64,000 nt of DNA, taken from positions 62,470 to 126,469 of the forward strand of contig NZ_BMKW01000008.1 of assembly GCF_014644535.1 (NCBI RefSeq). Direction: 5' to 3'. The notes under the pieces were generated by a model. It saw nothing but the letters and a program-made list of their open reading frames with translations, made no database searches and was not told the origin of the DNA. The translations under genes and the position numbers were made by a program. The first letter of the stretch is position 1; the number at the start of each line of letters is the position of its first letter. Source of the DNA: Neoroseomonas lacus. GTDB taxonomy: Bacteria; Pseudomonadota; Alphaproteobacteria; Acetobacterales; Acetobacteraceae. This document shows positions 7,472 through 16,301 of this stretch, piece by piece.

Positions 7472-8966
7472 GCGTGGTGTCGAGGTCGCCGAAGCGGGTG
7501 AACTCCGCCTCGAAGAACAGCTTGATCGAACCGGTCGGGCCGTGACGCTGCTTGGCGATGATCAGCTCCGCCTTGTTGTGCGCCATTTCCATGTCCTTCT
7601 GCCATTTGTCGACGGCGTCGTGGAACTTCTCGGGATTGTCGAAGGCGAGTTCCTTCGGCGCGCGTTGCATCAGGTAGTAGTCGTCGCGATAGACGAACAT
7701 CACCACATCGGCGTCCTGCTCGATCGAGCCGGACTCGCGAAGGTCGGAAAGCTGCGGCCGCTTGTCCTCGCGCGATTCGACGGCGCGCGAGAGCTGCGAC
7801 AGCGCGATCACCGGCACCGACAATTCCTTGGCGATCGCCTTCAGTCCCTGGGTGATCATCGAGATTTCCAGCACGCGATTCTCCGGCCGCGTCCCCGCCG
7901 CCGGCCGCATCAGCTGGAGATAGTCGACCACTACCAGATTGAGCCCCTTCGTCCGCTTGAGCCGCCGGCAGCGCGTGCGCAGCGCCGAGATGGTGATCGC
8001 CGGCGTATCGTCGATCCACAAGGGCAGGGCTGAAATCTCGCGACTCACTTCAACGAAACGATCGAAGTCGCGCTGGCCGATCTCGCCACGGCGGATGCGG
8101 TCACCCGAGATGCGCGCCTCCTCCGACAACAGGCGCGTCGCGAGCTGATCCGCACTCATTTCCAGCGAGAAGATCGCGCAGCCGCCACGCGGCACGGCAT
8201 TCGGGTCCGTCTCGCGCGCCTCGCGCAGGATGGCCTTGGCCGCGCCGAAGGCCACCTTGGTGGCGAGCGCCGTCTTGCCCATGCCTGGCCGGCCGGCGAC
8301 GATCAGCAAATCCGACGGATGCAGCCCGCCCATCTTGGCATCAAGGTCGCGCAAGCCGGTCGGCAGGCCCGAGACGCCGCCTGGCGTACTGAACGCCTTC
8401 TCCGCATGCTGGACCGCGACGGTCAGCGCGCGTTCGAAGGAGACGAAGCCGCCATCGCCCGCGCCGCCCTCCTTGGCCAGTTCGAACAGCGCCTGCTCGG
8501 CGGCTTCGAGCTGGCCCTTGGCGTCGAGTTCCGCCTCCGCCCCGAAGGCGCGGTTCACCACCACCTCACCGAGGTCGATCAACTGCCGCCGCAGATAGGC
8601 GTCATAGACGACGCGCCCATACTCGCCGGCATTGATGATGCCGACCATCGCCGAGAGCAGCTGCGCGAGATACGCCGGCCCGCCCACTTCATCGAGCAGC
8701 CCGGAATGCTCGAATTCTGCCCGCAGCGTGACGACATCGGCCAGTTGCCCGGCTTCGACCCGCCGCTGGATCGCCTGGTAGATCCGCCCATGGATCGGGT
8801 CGGCGAAATGCTCGGCAGCGAGGAACTCCGAGACCCGCTCATAGGCCTTGTTGTTGGCCAGCAGGGCGCCGAGCAGCGCCTGCTCGGCCGCGAGGTTGGA
8901 CGGCGGAAGTCGTTGCGACAGGCCAAGCAGCCCGTCATTCGGGGTCGTCGCGTCGAAGCTGTTCAT
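7449..8966 (-). CDS. dnaB: Replicative DNA helicase DnaB
   Basis: A 505-residue hexameric helicase that unwinds DNA at the replication fork. The N-terminal DnaG-interacting domain (about 20-125, beginning PPSNLAAEQALLGALL) is followed by a RecA-like domain with Walker A GRPGMGKTA at about 225-233, Walker B in LVVVDYLQLM, and the DnaB-specific PVIALSQLSR and RESGSIEQDADVV motifs. No intein interrupts these motifs. It starts a minus-strand operon with a GNAT gene, alr and mlaEF. The start ATG at 8966 matches the family. Confidence 0.97.
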   Translation of the reverse strand: MNSFDATTPNDGLLGLSQRLPPSNLAAEQALLGALLANNKAYERVSEFLAAEHFADPIHGRIYQAIQRRVEAGQLADVVTLRAEFEHSGLLDEVGGPAYLAQLLSAMVGIINAGEYGRVVYDAYLRRQLIDLGEVVVNRAFGAEAELDAKGQLEAAEQALFELAKEGGAGDGGFVSFERALTVAVQHAEKAFSTPGGVSGLPTGLRDLDAKMGGLHPSDLLIVAGRPGMGKTALATKVAFGAAKAILREARETDPNAVPRGGCAIFSLEMSADQLATRLLSEEARISGDRIRRGEIGQRDFDRFVEVSREISALPLWIDDTPAITISALRTRCRRLKRTKGLNLVVVDYLQLMRPAAGTRPENRVLEISMITQGLKAIAKELSVPVIALSQLSRAVESREDKRPQLSDLRESGSIEQDADVVMFVYRDDYYLMQRAPKELAFDNPEKFHDAVDKWQKDMEMAHNKAELIIAKQRHGPTGSIKLFFEAEFTRFGDLDTTHDEPMRD

Positions 8967-9045
8967 CGCTGATCGTATAGCGCGCCCGGGCCCTCCCGGT
9001 CGCCGGCGATTCCCGCCTCGGCCTGGGGATAGCGGGGATGACCGC

Positions 9046-10266
9046 TCACGGCTGCGCGCGCGCCGCCACCCGTTCCGCCTCCAGCATGTAGTCGCGCGTC
9101 AGCGGCAGCGCATCGATCCGCCGCGTCAACTGCACCTGCCAGACCATATGCCCCATGTGCCGGAAGGAGAGTTCCGCGCCTGCCAGGTAGAATTCGAACA
9201 TGCGGCAGAAACGATCATCGGTCAGGCTGGCAATGGTGTCGCGATTGCCGGCGAAGCGCGCCCGCCATTGCGCGATTGTCTCCGCGTAATGGAGGCGCAG
9301 CACCTCGATGTCCGTCACCAGCAGGCCGGCCTTCTCGATCCGCGGCAACACTTCGGACAGGGCAGGGGAATACCCGCCGGGAAAGATGTACTTCGCCAGC
9401 CAGGGGTTGGTGGACCCCGGCCCCTCCGACCGGCCGATGGCATGAATCAGCGCGACCCCGTCTTCCTTAAGAGCATCGCGCACCGCGCGGAAAAAACGGC
9501 GATAGTGGTCAATGCCGACATGTTCGAACATGCCGACCGAGACGACGCGGTCCACCGGTCGGGTCCAGTCGCGGTAATCCATCAATTCGAACTGGACCCG
9601 GTCCGACAGCCCGGCTTCCTCGGCCCGCTGCCGCGCGACGGCGAGTTGTTCGGTCGACAGGGTGATGCCGGTGACCCGCGCGCCCCAGTCGCGCGCCAGG
9701 CTGATCGCCATGCCGCCCCAGCCGCAGCCGATGTCGAGGATGTCCAGCCCCGGGCGGTGCAGGTGCAGCTTGGCCGCGATATGCCGCTTCTTGGCGGCCT
9801 GCGCCTGTTCCAGCGTCTCTGTCCCGGTGGCGAAGTAGGCGCAGGAATACTGCCGGTCCCGGTCGAGGAACAGGGAGTAGAGCCGCCCGTTCAGGTCGTA
9901 GTGGTGCGCGACGTTGCGCTTGGACCGGCCGGCGGAGTTGAGCTGGTCCAGCCGGCGCCGCGCCAGTCGGAACATCTCCATCGCGCGTTCGGCCGGATGC
10001 GTGCCGCCGTTCATCATGTTGAGGATGAACAGGTCGAGCAGGGCGAAGAGCGAACAGCCTTCCGGCTCGATCTCACCCGCCATGTAGGCTTCGCCGAAGG
10101 CGAGGGCGGGGTTGAAGGTCATGCCGCGCAGGGCCCGCTTCGTCCCGATATGCATGGCGGCCTCGGGGCCGGATCCGCTGCCATATCGGCGCAGCGTGCC
10201 GTCCGGATATCGCACGGTCAGAGTGCCGTGCCGGATCAGGCGCTTGAGAGCGAAGTGGAAAAGCAT
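9046..10266 (-). CDS. cfa: Cyclopropane-fatty-acyl-phospholipid synthase
   Basis: A 406-residue SAM-dependent enzyme that adds a methylene bridge to unsaturated acyl chains of membrane phospholipids. The SAM site DIGCGWGGMA is clear, as are the family motifs HYDLNGRLYSLFLD, the YSCAYF segment and GMFEHVG. It has its own gap on each side (79 bp to dnaB, 197 bp to rplI), suggesting a single-gene transcript. Upstream of the start there is AGGAGCC, a good ribosome-binding site. Confidence 0.93.
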   Translation of the reverse strand: MLFHFALKRLIRHGTLTVRYPDGTLRRYGSGSGPEAAMHIGTKRALRGMTFNPALAFGEAYMAGEIEPEGCSLFALLDLFILNMMNGGTHPAERAMEMFRLARRRLDQLNSAGRSKRNVAHHYDLNGRLYSLFLDRDRQYSCAYFATGTETLEQAQAAKKRHIAAKLHLHRPGLDILDIGCGWGGMAISLARDWGARVTGITLSTEQLAVARQRAEEAGLSDRVQFELMDYRDWTRPVDRVVSVGMFEHVGIDHYRRFFRAVRDALKEDGVALIHAIGRSEGPGSTNPWLAKYIFPGGYSPALSEVLPRIEKAGLLVTDIEVLRLHYAETIAQWRARFAGNRDTIASLTDDRFCRMFEFYLAGAELSFRHMGHMVWQVQLTRRIDALPLTRDYMLEAERVAARAQP

Positions 10267-10409
10267 GCAAGGCTCCTCCAGGCTTGGAGGAAATCATTGC
10301 AGGACATCAGGCCGCAGGAAAAGGATTTTGGCCGTCAGGCAGCATCACGCGCGCGTGCCTGGCGCCCGGTCACGACGCCAAAGGCCCCGGCTCCCCCTCG
10401 CGGCGATGA

Positions 10410-10432
10410 CCGGAAGGGCAGTGCCCCTCCGG
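10410..10432 (-). terminator. Possible terminator of the rpsF-rplI operon
   Basis: A 9-bp stem with one mismatch (ccggaaggg / cccctccgg, loop cagtg) lies 31-54 nt past the rplI stop. No T-run follows on the minus strand. Confidence 0.35.
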
Positions 10433-10463
10433 CTTCACGCCCCGATGGGGGAGAAGGATACCC

Positions 10464-11033
10464 TCAGTGGTCCGCGTCGGCCTGCCCGGCCGCCAGTTCC
10501 GCTGCGAGTTCGGCCTCGAGGCTCGCCGCCTCGGCCTCGTCCTCGGCTTCCACGCGCTCGCCGCGGGCCTGCTTCTCGGCTTCCTCGACCGAGCGGGCGA
10601 CATTCACCGCCACCGGGATCGAGACTTCCGGGTGCAGCGCAACCTGCACGGTGGTGACGCCGACCGACTTGATCGCATGCGGCAGCAGCACCTGGTCGCG
10701 CGTCACCGTCAGGCCGGCTTCGCTGCACTTCTCCGCGATGTCGCGGGTGGAGACGGAACCGTACAGCGCGCCGCTCTCACCCGCCTGGCGGATGATGGTC
10801 ACCGACAGGCCGGCGACGCGCTCGCCGACGCGCTCGGCTTCCTCGCGGCGCTTGATGTTCAGCGCTTCCAGTTGGACGCGCTCACGCTCGAAGCGGGCGA
10901 GGTTCTCCTTGTTGGCGCGGATGGCCTTGCCGGACGGCAGCAGGAAGTTGCGCGCGTAGCCGGGGCGCACCTTCACCAGCTCGCCCATCTGGCCGAGCTT
11001 GTCGACGCGCTGCATCAGGATGAGTTCGATCAT
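10464..11033 (-). CDS. rplI: 50S ribosomal protein L9
   Basis: Ribosomal protein L9, 189 residues. The N-terminal domain [17 protein letters not shown] with [16 protein letters not shown] is diagnostic. The C-terminal RNA-binding domain ends near residue 150 and is followed by an extra tail of about 40 residues rich in Glu and Ala, common in alphaproteobacterial L9. The ATG at 11033 has a GGAGG site 7 nt upstream and overlaps the DUF2232 stop by 4 nt. Last gene of the rpsF-rpsR-DUF2232-rplI operon. Confidence 0.97.
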   Translation of the reverse strand: MIELILMQRVDKLGQMGELVKVRPGYARNFLLPSGKAIRANKENLARFERERVQLEALNIKRREEAERVGERVAGLSVTIIRQAGESGALYGSVSTRDIAEKCSEAGLTVTRDQVLLPHAIKSVGVTTVQVALHPEVSIPVAVNVARSVEEAEKQARGERVEAEDEAEAASLEAELAAELAAGQADADH

Positions 11034-11935
11034 GTTGTGCCTCCGGGCGGGCTCGTGCGCCGCCCCCATTGCTCGTAGAAACCGAAGGCCGTCACCGCGA
11101 CTGCGGCCGGCACGCTGAGGATGACAAGCCCGGCATAGAAGATGCCGAGCATGAAGTGGCGGCCCGGCCGTCCGGCCGAGCGGCGATGGATGGCGGCGAT
11201 CCCCTGCAGGAACACCGGCAGCAGCAGCACCATCATGACGGAAAGGGCGACGACGTCGCCCTCCCCCCCAAAGACCAGCCAGGCGGCGGCCCCGGCCCCG
11301 GTCAGCGCCGGGTACCATCCGGGCAGCCGCACCGCGCTCCAGCGCGGCGTCGGCGCAAGGGCCAAGCCCATCCGCACCAGGGCGGACTGGGCGGCTGCCC
11401 CGTTGACCGAGAGCGAGATCGCCATCCAGAAGCCGATCGCCGCGGCCATCACCTGCACCAGTTCCTGGACCGGAACCTGGTCGGGCGATGTCCCCATGCG
11501 ATGCAGCCCCTGGACCACGGCCGCGCGGATGGCGCCTTCAAGCCCGCCGGGAATGCCCGCGAAGGCAAGCCCGGCCGCCATGATGACGATAGCCGGCCAG
11601 ATGCCGAGCAGCGCCAGCGGCAGCGCTGTGTCGATGCGCCCCTGGCGGAAGCCGAGGGTGACGATCAGCACCGCCGGCACGGCGAAGCCGACCAGGAACA
11701 CCGCCATCGGCAGCATCCCCGAGACCGCGACGTGGATCACCGCAGCCAATCCGGCCGCCCAGGCCATGGAAGCCGGGCCGAAGCCCAGCCCCGCGGCAAA
11801 GAGCGGCAGGGGCGTCAGCCAGAAGGCCGCGAAGCCGAGCGGCAGCCCGCGCATGGCCCACAGCGAGAGGATGGCGGCCGTGAGGCCCGCCGCCGTTCCC
11901 GCCAGCCAGCGCGGATTGCCGAGCATGCTGCCCAT
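11030..11935 (-). CDS. DUF2232 multi-pass membrane protein
   Basis: A 301-residue, strongly hydrophobic protein with about eight membrane segments and no soluble domain. Position and character match the DUF2232 family, often found between rpsR and rplI in alphaproteobacteria. The biochemical role is unknown; conserved linkage to ribosomal genes may only reflect co-transcription. Its stop overlaps the rplI start by 4 nt, so it probably affects rplI translation by coupling. Start ATG 11935; ATG 11926 (residue 4) is equally possible. Confidence 0.8.
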   Translation of the reverse strand: MGSMLGNPRWLAGTAAGLTAAILSLWAMRGLPLGFAAFWLTPLPLFAAGLGFGPASMAWAAGLAAVIHVAVSGMLPMAVFLVGFAVPAVLIVTLGFRQGRIDTALPLALLGIWPAIVIMAAGLAFAGIPGGLEGAIRAAVVQGLHRMGTSPDQVPVQELVQVMAAAIGFWMAISLSVNGAAAQSALVRMGLALAPTPRWSAVRLPGWYPALTGAGAAAWLVFGGEGDVVALSVMMVLLLPVFLQGIAAIHRRSAGRPGRHFMLGIFYAGLVILSVPAAVAVTAFGFYEQWGRRTSPPGGTT

Positions 11936-11959
11936 GACGGATCGCCCCGCCCCCCGTCC

Positions 11960-12238
11960 TCAGTCGTTGATGACGTAGGGCAGCAGCGCCAGGAAGCGGG
12001 CACGCTTGATGGCCTGGGCCAGCTCGCGCTGCTTCTTGCCGGACACCGCCGTGATGCGGGACGGGACGATCTTGCCGCGCTCGCTCAGGAAACGGGACAG
12101 CAGGCGGACGTCCTTGTAGTCGATCTTCGGCGCCTGCGGCCCGGAGAAGGGGCAGGACTTCTTGCGCCGATAGAACGGACGGCGGGCGCCAACGGCCGGG
12201 CGACGGCCAGCGGGGGTCATATCAGTGGAATCGGACAT
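11960..12238 (-). CDS. rpsR: 30S ribosomal protein S18
   Basis: Ribosomal protein S18, 92 residues, which pairs with S6 on the 30S platform. The conserved core is visible: [55 protein letters not shown]. The N-terminal extension of about 20 residues is common in this class. It lies 6 bp downstream of rpsF. Confidence 0.97.
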   Translation of the reverse strand: MSDSTDMTPAGRRPAVGARRPFYRRKKSCPFSGPQAPKIDYKDVRLLSRFLSERGKIVPSRITAVSGKKQRELAQAIKRARFLALLPYVIND

Positions 12239-12244
12239 GCTGGC

Positions 12245-12724
12245 TTACTCCTCCATCCCGCCGGGGCCATCCATCTCGTCACGCGGACGAGCACGGAATT
12301 CCTCACGGTCGTCGCTGCGCTCACGGCCGCCGGTGCGGCCCGAACCGAAGCGGCCGGCCGGGCGCGGGCCACGGAAGCCGCGGTCGCGTTCACGGTCGTC
12401 GCCACGCTTCGCCAGCACGGCGGAGGGGGCTTCGTCGAGCGCCTCGACACGGATCATCAGCGAGCGGAGCACGTCTTCGTTGAGGCCGAGCTGACGCTCG
12501 ACTTCGGGCAGCGCCGTGGCGGGCGAGTCGATGCCGAGGAGCATATAATGCGCCTTGCGGTTCTTCTTCACCTTGTAGGCGAGCCCGCGCAGGCCCCAGT
12601 ATTCCTGCTTCTTCACCTCGCCACCGCCTTCGGCGATGAGCGCGGTGACCTGCTCGGCGATCGCTTCGACCTGCTGCTGGGTGATGTCATTGCGTGCGAT
12701 GAACACGCATTCGTAGAGCGGCAT
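12245..12724 (-). CDS. rpsF: 30S ribosomal protein S6
   Basis: Ribosomal protein S6, 159 residues. The globular domain ([14 protein letters not shown] to about residue 95, with [19 protein letters not shown]) is standard. After it comes a low-complexity tail of 60 residues rich in Arg, Gly, Asp and Glu, typical of alphaproteobacterial S6. First gene of the operon; a strong hairpin at 12784-12808 is in its leader. Confidence 0.97.
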   Translation of the reverse strand: MPLYECVFIARNDITQQQVEAIAEQVTALIAEGGGEVKKQEYWGLRGLAYKVKKNRKAHYMLLGIDSPATALPEVERQLGLNEDVLRSLMIRVEALDEAPSAVLAKRGDDRERDRGFRGPRPAGRFGSGRTGGRERSDDREEFRARPRDEMDGPGGMEE

Positions 12725-12783
12725 GTGATCTCCCTATGGCTGGCTCAGCCCTGGCCCCGGAATAGGGCGCGCAAACGGGCATA

Positions 12784-12808
12784 GCCGGGCGCTTGCCTCG
12801 CGCCCGGC
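12784..12808 (-). promoter_or_regulatory. Leader hairpin upstream of rpsF
   Basis: A perfect 9-bp G+C stem (gccgggcgc / gcgcccggc, 7-nt loop) about 60 nt before the rpsF start. rpsF leaders in many bacteria bind the S6:S18 complex for feedback control. The position fits, but the CCG-box loop of the described motif is not evident. Confidence 0.35.
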
Positions 12809-13157
12809 AGGGGAGGCGGCGTTAAGCACAGTCGGGGGGGCGAAGGCAAGGCCTCGCTGTACCAGGGGTGCCACCTCGACCCTGCCACCATGCACCCACC
12901 CGGCCAATTTGTCGCCCGTGCCATCGCGTAGACAGCGACCGCGCCCGTCGTCCGAGGTCAAACAGCACCCAGGAGCGCACAGCGCGACCGCGGCCAACCC
13001 GCCCGTCGCCCCCGGTGCCGCCATCACACGGCGCGCAGCCAAGCCGCGCGAATGCGCGGCGCCCGACGCCTAAGGGCACAGTACAGTTGACAAGCGCGCC
13101 CCTGCACCGCATCCCGCGCGGCCACACCCGATTGAAACAACACGGAAACGCGCGAAC
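12809..13157. promoter_or_regulatory. Divergent promoter region for rpsF and fabD
   Basis: About 350 bp without a supported gene between two divergent operons. For fabD there is a perfect -35-like TTGACA at 13087-13092, but the expected -10 region (about 13110) is GC-rich and poor. No other motif is clear. Confidence 0.4.
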
Positions 13158-14117
13158 ATGGCTTTCGCCTTCGTCTTCCCCGGCCAGGGCAGCCAGGCCG
13201 TGGGCATGGGCCGCGACCTCGCCGAGGCCTTCCCGGCCGCCCGCCACGTCTTCCAGGAAGTGGACGACGCGCTGAATCAGAAGCTCAGCCGCCTCATGTG
13301 GGAAGGCCCACAGGAGGAACTGACGCTCACCGCCAATGCGCAGCCCGCACTGATGGCCCATTCCCTCGCCGTGGTCCGCGCGCTGGAGGCCGAGGGCGGC
13401 TTTCGCCTGGCCGAACGCGTCGCCCTGGTGGCCGGCCACTCGCTCGGCGAATACAGCGCGCTGACCGCCGCCGGCGCCTTCGACGTCGCCACCGCCGCCG
13501 GCCTGTTGCGCCTGCGCGGCGAGGCGATGCAGCAGGCGACCCCCCCTGGTACCGGTGCGATGGCCGCCCTGCTCGGCGCCGAGATCGACCTCGCCCGCTC
13601 CATCTGCGAAAAGGCCGCCCCCGATCCCGAAACCGGCAAGGCCGAGGTGGTCGAGGCCGCCAACGACAATGGCGGCGGCCAGGTCGTCATCTCCGGTGCC
13701 AAGGCCGCGGTTGAGCGCGCCATCGAGATCGCCAAGGCCGAAGGCGTGAAGCGCGCCATGCTGCTGCCAGTCTCCGCCCCCTTCCATTGCGCCCTTATGG
13801 CCCCGGCCGCCGACGCGATGGCCGAGGCGCTGGCCAAGGCCGACCTGCGCGCGCCCATCGTCCCCGTGGTCGCCAATGTCTCCGCCGCCAAGGCGACCGA
13901 CCCGGTCGAGATCCGTGACCTGCTGGTCAAGCAGGTGACCGGCACGGTGCGCTGGCGCGAATGCGTCATCGCCATGGCATCGATGGGCTGCGACCATTTC
14001 GTCGAGGTCGGCGCCGGCAAGGTGCTGACCGGCCTGATGAAGCGCAACGCCCCCGACGCCAAGGCGCTCGCCATCGGCACGCCCGCCGATGTCGAAGCCT
14101 TCCTCAAGACGCTCTAG
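13158..14117 (+). CDS. fabD: Malonyl-CoA:ACP transacylase FabD
   Basis: Loads malonate onto acyl carrier protein for fatty acid synthesis. The 319-residue protein opens AFVFPGQGSQAVGMG; nucleophile Ser95 lies in GHSLGEYSAL, catalytic His210 in PVSAPFHCALM, and the C-terminal VEVGAGKVLTGLMKR is typical. It heads a plus-strand unit with a GNAT gene and fabG. The more usual neighbours acpP and fabF are not here; the unit ends after fabG with a hairpin. Confidence 0.97.
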   Translation: MAFAFVFPGQGSQAVGMGRDLAEAFPAARHVFQEVDDALNQKLSRLMWEGPQEELTLTANAQPALMAHSLAVVRALEAEGGFRLAERVALVAGHSLGEYSALTAAGAFDVATAAGLLRLRGEAMQQATPPGTGAMAALLGAEIDLARSICEKAAPDPETGKAEVVEAANDNGGGQVVISGAKAAVERAIEIAKAEGVKRAMLLPVSAPFHCALMAPAADAMAEALAKADLRAPIVPVVANVSAAKATDPVEIRDLLVKQVTGTVRWRECVIAMASMGCDHFVEVGAGKVLTGLMKRNAPDAKALAIGTPADVEAFLKTL

Positions 14118-14131
14118 CCGGCAACGCGCGC

Positions 14132-14605
14132 GTGCCAGTCGCGATCGAACTGAACGACAGCGAAGACGCGGCGGCCGCGAAGGCCGTCGTCGCGGGCCTC
14201 CTCGACTTCAATGCCCGGATCGCCGGGCCGCATGGCTACCGGCCGCTCAACCTGCTGATCCGGCGCGAGGGCGGCACCGAGATCGCCGGCGGCCTGCTCG
14301 GCGGTACCTCGTTTGGCTGGCTGTTCGTGAGCGTGCTCCATCTGCCGGACGATCTGCGCGGGACGGGGCTTGGCGGCGAGCTGCTGCGCCGGGCGGAAGC
14401 CGAGGCGGTCGCGCGTGGCTGCATCGGCGCGCATCTCGACACCTTCTCCTTCCAGGCGCGGCCGTTCTATGAGCGGCATGGCTACCGGGTCTTCGGAACA
14501 ATCGAGGACATGCCGCCGGGCATGCGCCGCTATTTCATGTCCAAACGCCTCGACGGCGCCGCGCCCGCGGGCGCGCCAGGGAGTCCAGATCATGTTCAGT
14601 CTTGA
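14132..14605 (+). CDS. GNAT-family acetyltransferase between fabD and fabG
   Basis: A 157-residue acetyltransferase beginning at GTG 14132, 14 nt after fabD. The fold is shown by HLPDDLRGTGLGGELLRRAE (acetyl-CoA-binding motif A) and the C-terminal PFYERHGYRVFGTIEDMPPG strand. The longer frame back to 13961 lies inside fabD and is a shadow. Its end overlaps fabG by 14 nt, so it is co-translated with fatty-acid genes. The substrate is unknown. Confidence 0.85.
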   Translation: MPVAIELNDSEDAAAAKAVVAGLLDFNARIAGPHGYRPLNLLIRREGGTEIAGGLLGGTSFGWLFVSVLHLPDDLRGTGLGGELLRRAEAEAVARGCIGAHLDTFSFQARPFYERHGYRVFGTIEDMPPGMRRYFMSKRLDGAAPAGAPGSPDHVQS

Positions 14606-15332
14606 AGGCAAGACCGCCATCGTCACCGGCGCCACGGGCGGCATCGGCGAGGCCATCGCCACCGCGCTGCACCGCAAGGGTGCTACGGTCGCCATCACCG
14701 GCCGGCGGGAGGCCGAACTCGCCCGCGTGGCGGAAGCCCTGGGCGGCGCGCGCGTCATCATCGCCCCGGCCGACCTGACCGACCCGGCCGCGCCCGCCGC
14801 GCTGGTCGAGAAGATCGAGACGGAAGCGGGCGGCCTCGACATCCTGGTCAACAATGCCGGCTTTACGCGGGACATGCTCGCCCTGCGCATGGGCGATGCC
14901 GACTGGAACGCGGTGCTGGAAGTCGACCTGACCGCTCCCTTCCGCCTGGCACGCGCCGCCCTGCGCGGCATGATGAAGAAGCGCAGCGGCCGCATCGTCT
15001 CCATTGCCTCCATCGTCGGCGTGACCGGCAATGCGGGCCAGGCGAACTACGCGGCGGCCAAGGCCGGGCTGATCGGCATGTCGAAGTCGCTCGCCCAGGA
15101 AGTGGCGACGCGCGGCGTGACGGTGAACGTCGTCGCCCCCGGCTTCGTGAAGACGGCGATGACGGATGTGCTCGGTGAGGCGCAGAAGACCGCCCTGCTC
15201 TCGCGCATCCCGACGCAGCGCATGGGCACGCCCGAGGACATCGCGGCCGCGGTGGTGTTCCTCGCCAGCACCGAAGCCGGCTGGATCACCGGCCAGACCA
15301 TCCATGTGAATGGCGGGATGGCCATGATCTGA
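14592..15332 (+). CDS. fabG: 3-oxoacyl-ACP reductase FabG
   Basis: NADPH-dependent reductase of the short-chain dehydrogenase family that reduces beta-ketoacyl-ACP in fatty acid elongation. The 246-residue protein shows the cofactor motif TGATGGIG (12-19), NNAG (87-90), catalytic Ser140, Tyr153 and Lys157 (YAAAK) and the FabG ending TIHVNGGMAMI. Start ATG 14592 with GGGAG upstream; upstream in-frame starts from 14370 are inside the acetyltransferase gene. The fabD linkage supports FabG over a generic SDR. Confidence 0.95.
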   Translation: MFSLEGKTAIVTGATGGIGEAIATALHRKGATVAITGRREAELARVAEALGGARVIIAPADLTDPAAPAALVEKIETEAGGLDILVNNAGFTRDMLALRMGDADWNAVLEVDLTAPFRLARAALRGMMKKRSGRIVSIASIVGVTGNAGQANYAAAKAGLIGMSKSLAQEVATRGVTVNVVAPGFVKTAMTDVLGEAQKTALLSRIPTQRMGTPEDIAAAVVFLASTEAGWITGQTIHVNGGMAMI

Positions 15333-15334
15333 CA

Positions 15335-15366
15335 CCGCGACGCCCGGATCATGCCGGGCATCGCGG
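15335..15366. terminator. Bidirectional terminator between fabG and the lipoprotein gene
   Basis: A 13-bp stem with one mismatch (ccgcgacgcccgg / ccgggcatcgcgg, loop atcatg) begins 3 nt after fabG and ends 17 nt before the stop of the convergent lipoprotein gene. There is no long T-run on either side. Confidence 0.6.
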
Positions 15367-15382
15367 TCTCGCAGCGACGGCG

Positions 15383-15583
15383 TCAGTAGCGCGCGGGCGG
15401 CACCACCACCGAGCCCGGCGGCACATAGGTCGTCGTGCCGGGCTGGATGACGGTCCCTGGCTGCGCGACAGGCTGCTGCACCACGACCGGGGTCGCCGCC
15501 GGCGGGTTGTTGACGGTGCACGCACCCAGGCCGAGCAGGCCAAGGGCCGCGAGACAGGACGCGGCGCGAAGCGAAATGGTCAT
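15383..15583 (-). CDS. Small lipoprotein, Pro/Val-rich
   Basis: A 66-residue protein with a lipoprotein signal: basic start, hydrophobic LAALGLLGLGAC with lipobox LGAC (Cys22), then a 44-residue tail rich in Pro, Val, Gln and Thr. It should be lipidated and membrane-anchored facing the periplasm; no domain is recognised. A TTGGAG site precedes the ATG. Function unknown. Confidence 0.7.
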   Translation of the reverse strand: MTISLRAASCLAALGLLGLGACTVNNPPAATPVVVQQPVAQPGTVIQPGTTTYVPPGSVVVPPARY

Positions 15584-15851
15584 CGTCGGTTACTCCAACC
15601 GCCGGCCATCGTCCCGTGGGATGTCGGTCGGCTTTTCACGCTCGTTGTGTGAGCGAACAAAATAACGAACGCGTGTCGGGAGCCGAGGTTGCGGACCGAC
15701 GCGTCGATTGGCCCTTTGCCGGCGAGGCGGGCGGTCCCCGGCGCTTCCCGCCGCGGCCGACCTGCCTGTCCGATTCGTCACGAAACCGCCGCCATGCCGC
15801 CCGTGTTCCAGCTTTGCCGCCGCGCCGCGCGCGGCACCTGGGAGCCACGCG

Positions 15852-16214
15852 ATGTCCAAGATCTTCGAAGCCCTGGCACAATGGACAGGCCGTCAGGCCG
15901 GACGCGCCTCGACCTTCCTGGGCGCGGTCACGCTCATCCTGCTGTGGGGGGTGTCCGGGCCGATGTTCGGCTTCTCCGACACCTGGCAGCTCGTCATCAA
16001 CACCAGCACGACCATCATCACCTTCCTGATGGTCTTCGTGATGCAGAACACTCAGAACCGCGACACCCGCGCCCTGCAGCTCAAGCTTGACGAACTCATC
16101 CGCGCGACCGAGGGCGCGAAGGACCAGATGATCTCGCTCGAAGACAGCACCGAGGAACAGCTCGACGCGGTGAAGCGCCGCTTCGACACGCTGCGCGACG
16201 CGGCCCCCGACTGA
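15852..16214 (+). CDS. Low-affinity iron permease family small membrane protein
   Basis: A 120-residue protein with two membrane segments (about 20-40 and 48-65) and a cytoplasmic helical tail. The FLGAVTLILLWGVSGPMFGFSDTWQLVINTSTTIITFLMVF core and the QNTQNRDTRALQLKLDELI motif match the low-affinity iron permease family. Despite the name, iron transport is unproven for bacterial members. Start ATG 15852, with GGGAG upstream; the longer frame from 15708 is rejected because its N-terminus looks non-coding. Confidence 0.85.
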   Translation: MSKIFEALAQWTGRQAGRASTFLGAVTLILLWGVSGPMFGFSDTWQLVINTSTTIITFLMVFVMQNTQNRDTRALQLKLDELIRATEGAKDQMISLEDSTEEQLDAVKRRFDTLRDAAPD

Positions 16215-16301
16215 CCACGCCGGCCCCGGTTGGCCGGCCCGCGCAATCCTCTATGCTCGGCGCGCGACCGCCCCGGAAGCCGCGCCTTGTCCCCTCGACG
16301 C

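Noticed and set aside
11069..12784. 571-codon plus-strand open frame
   Set aside because: It is antisense to DUF2232, rpsR and rpsF, which are certain; composition is His/Arg/Gln-rich as in GC-rich shadow frames.
12822..13997. 391-codon minus-strand open frame
   Set aside because: Antisense to fabD; no ribosome-binding site or domain.
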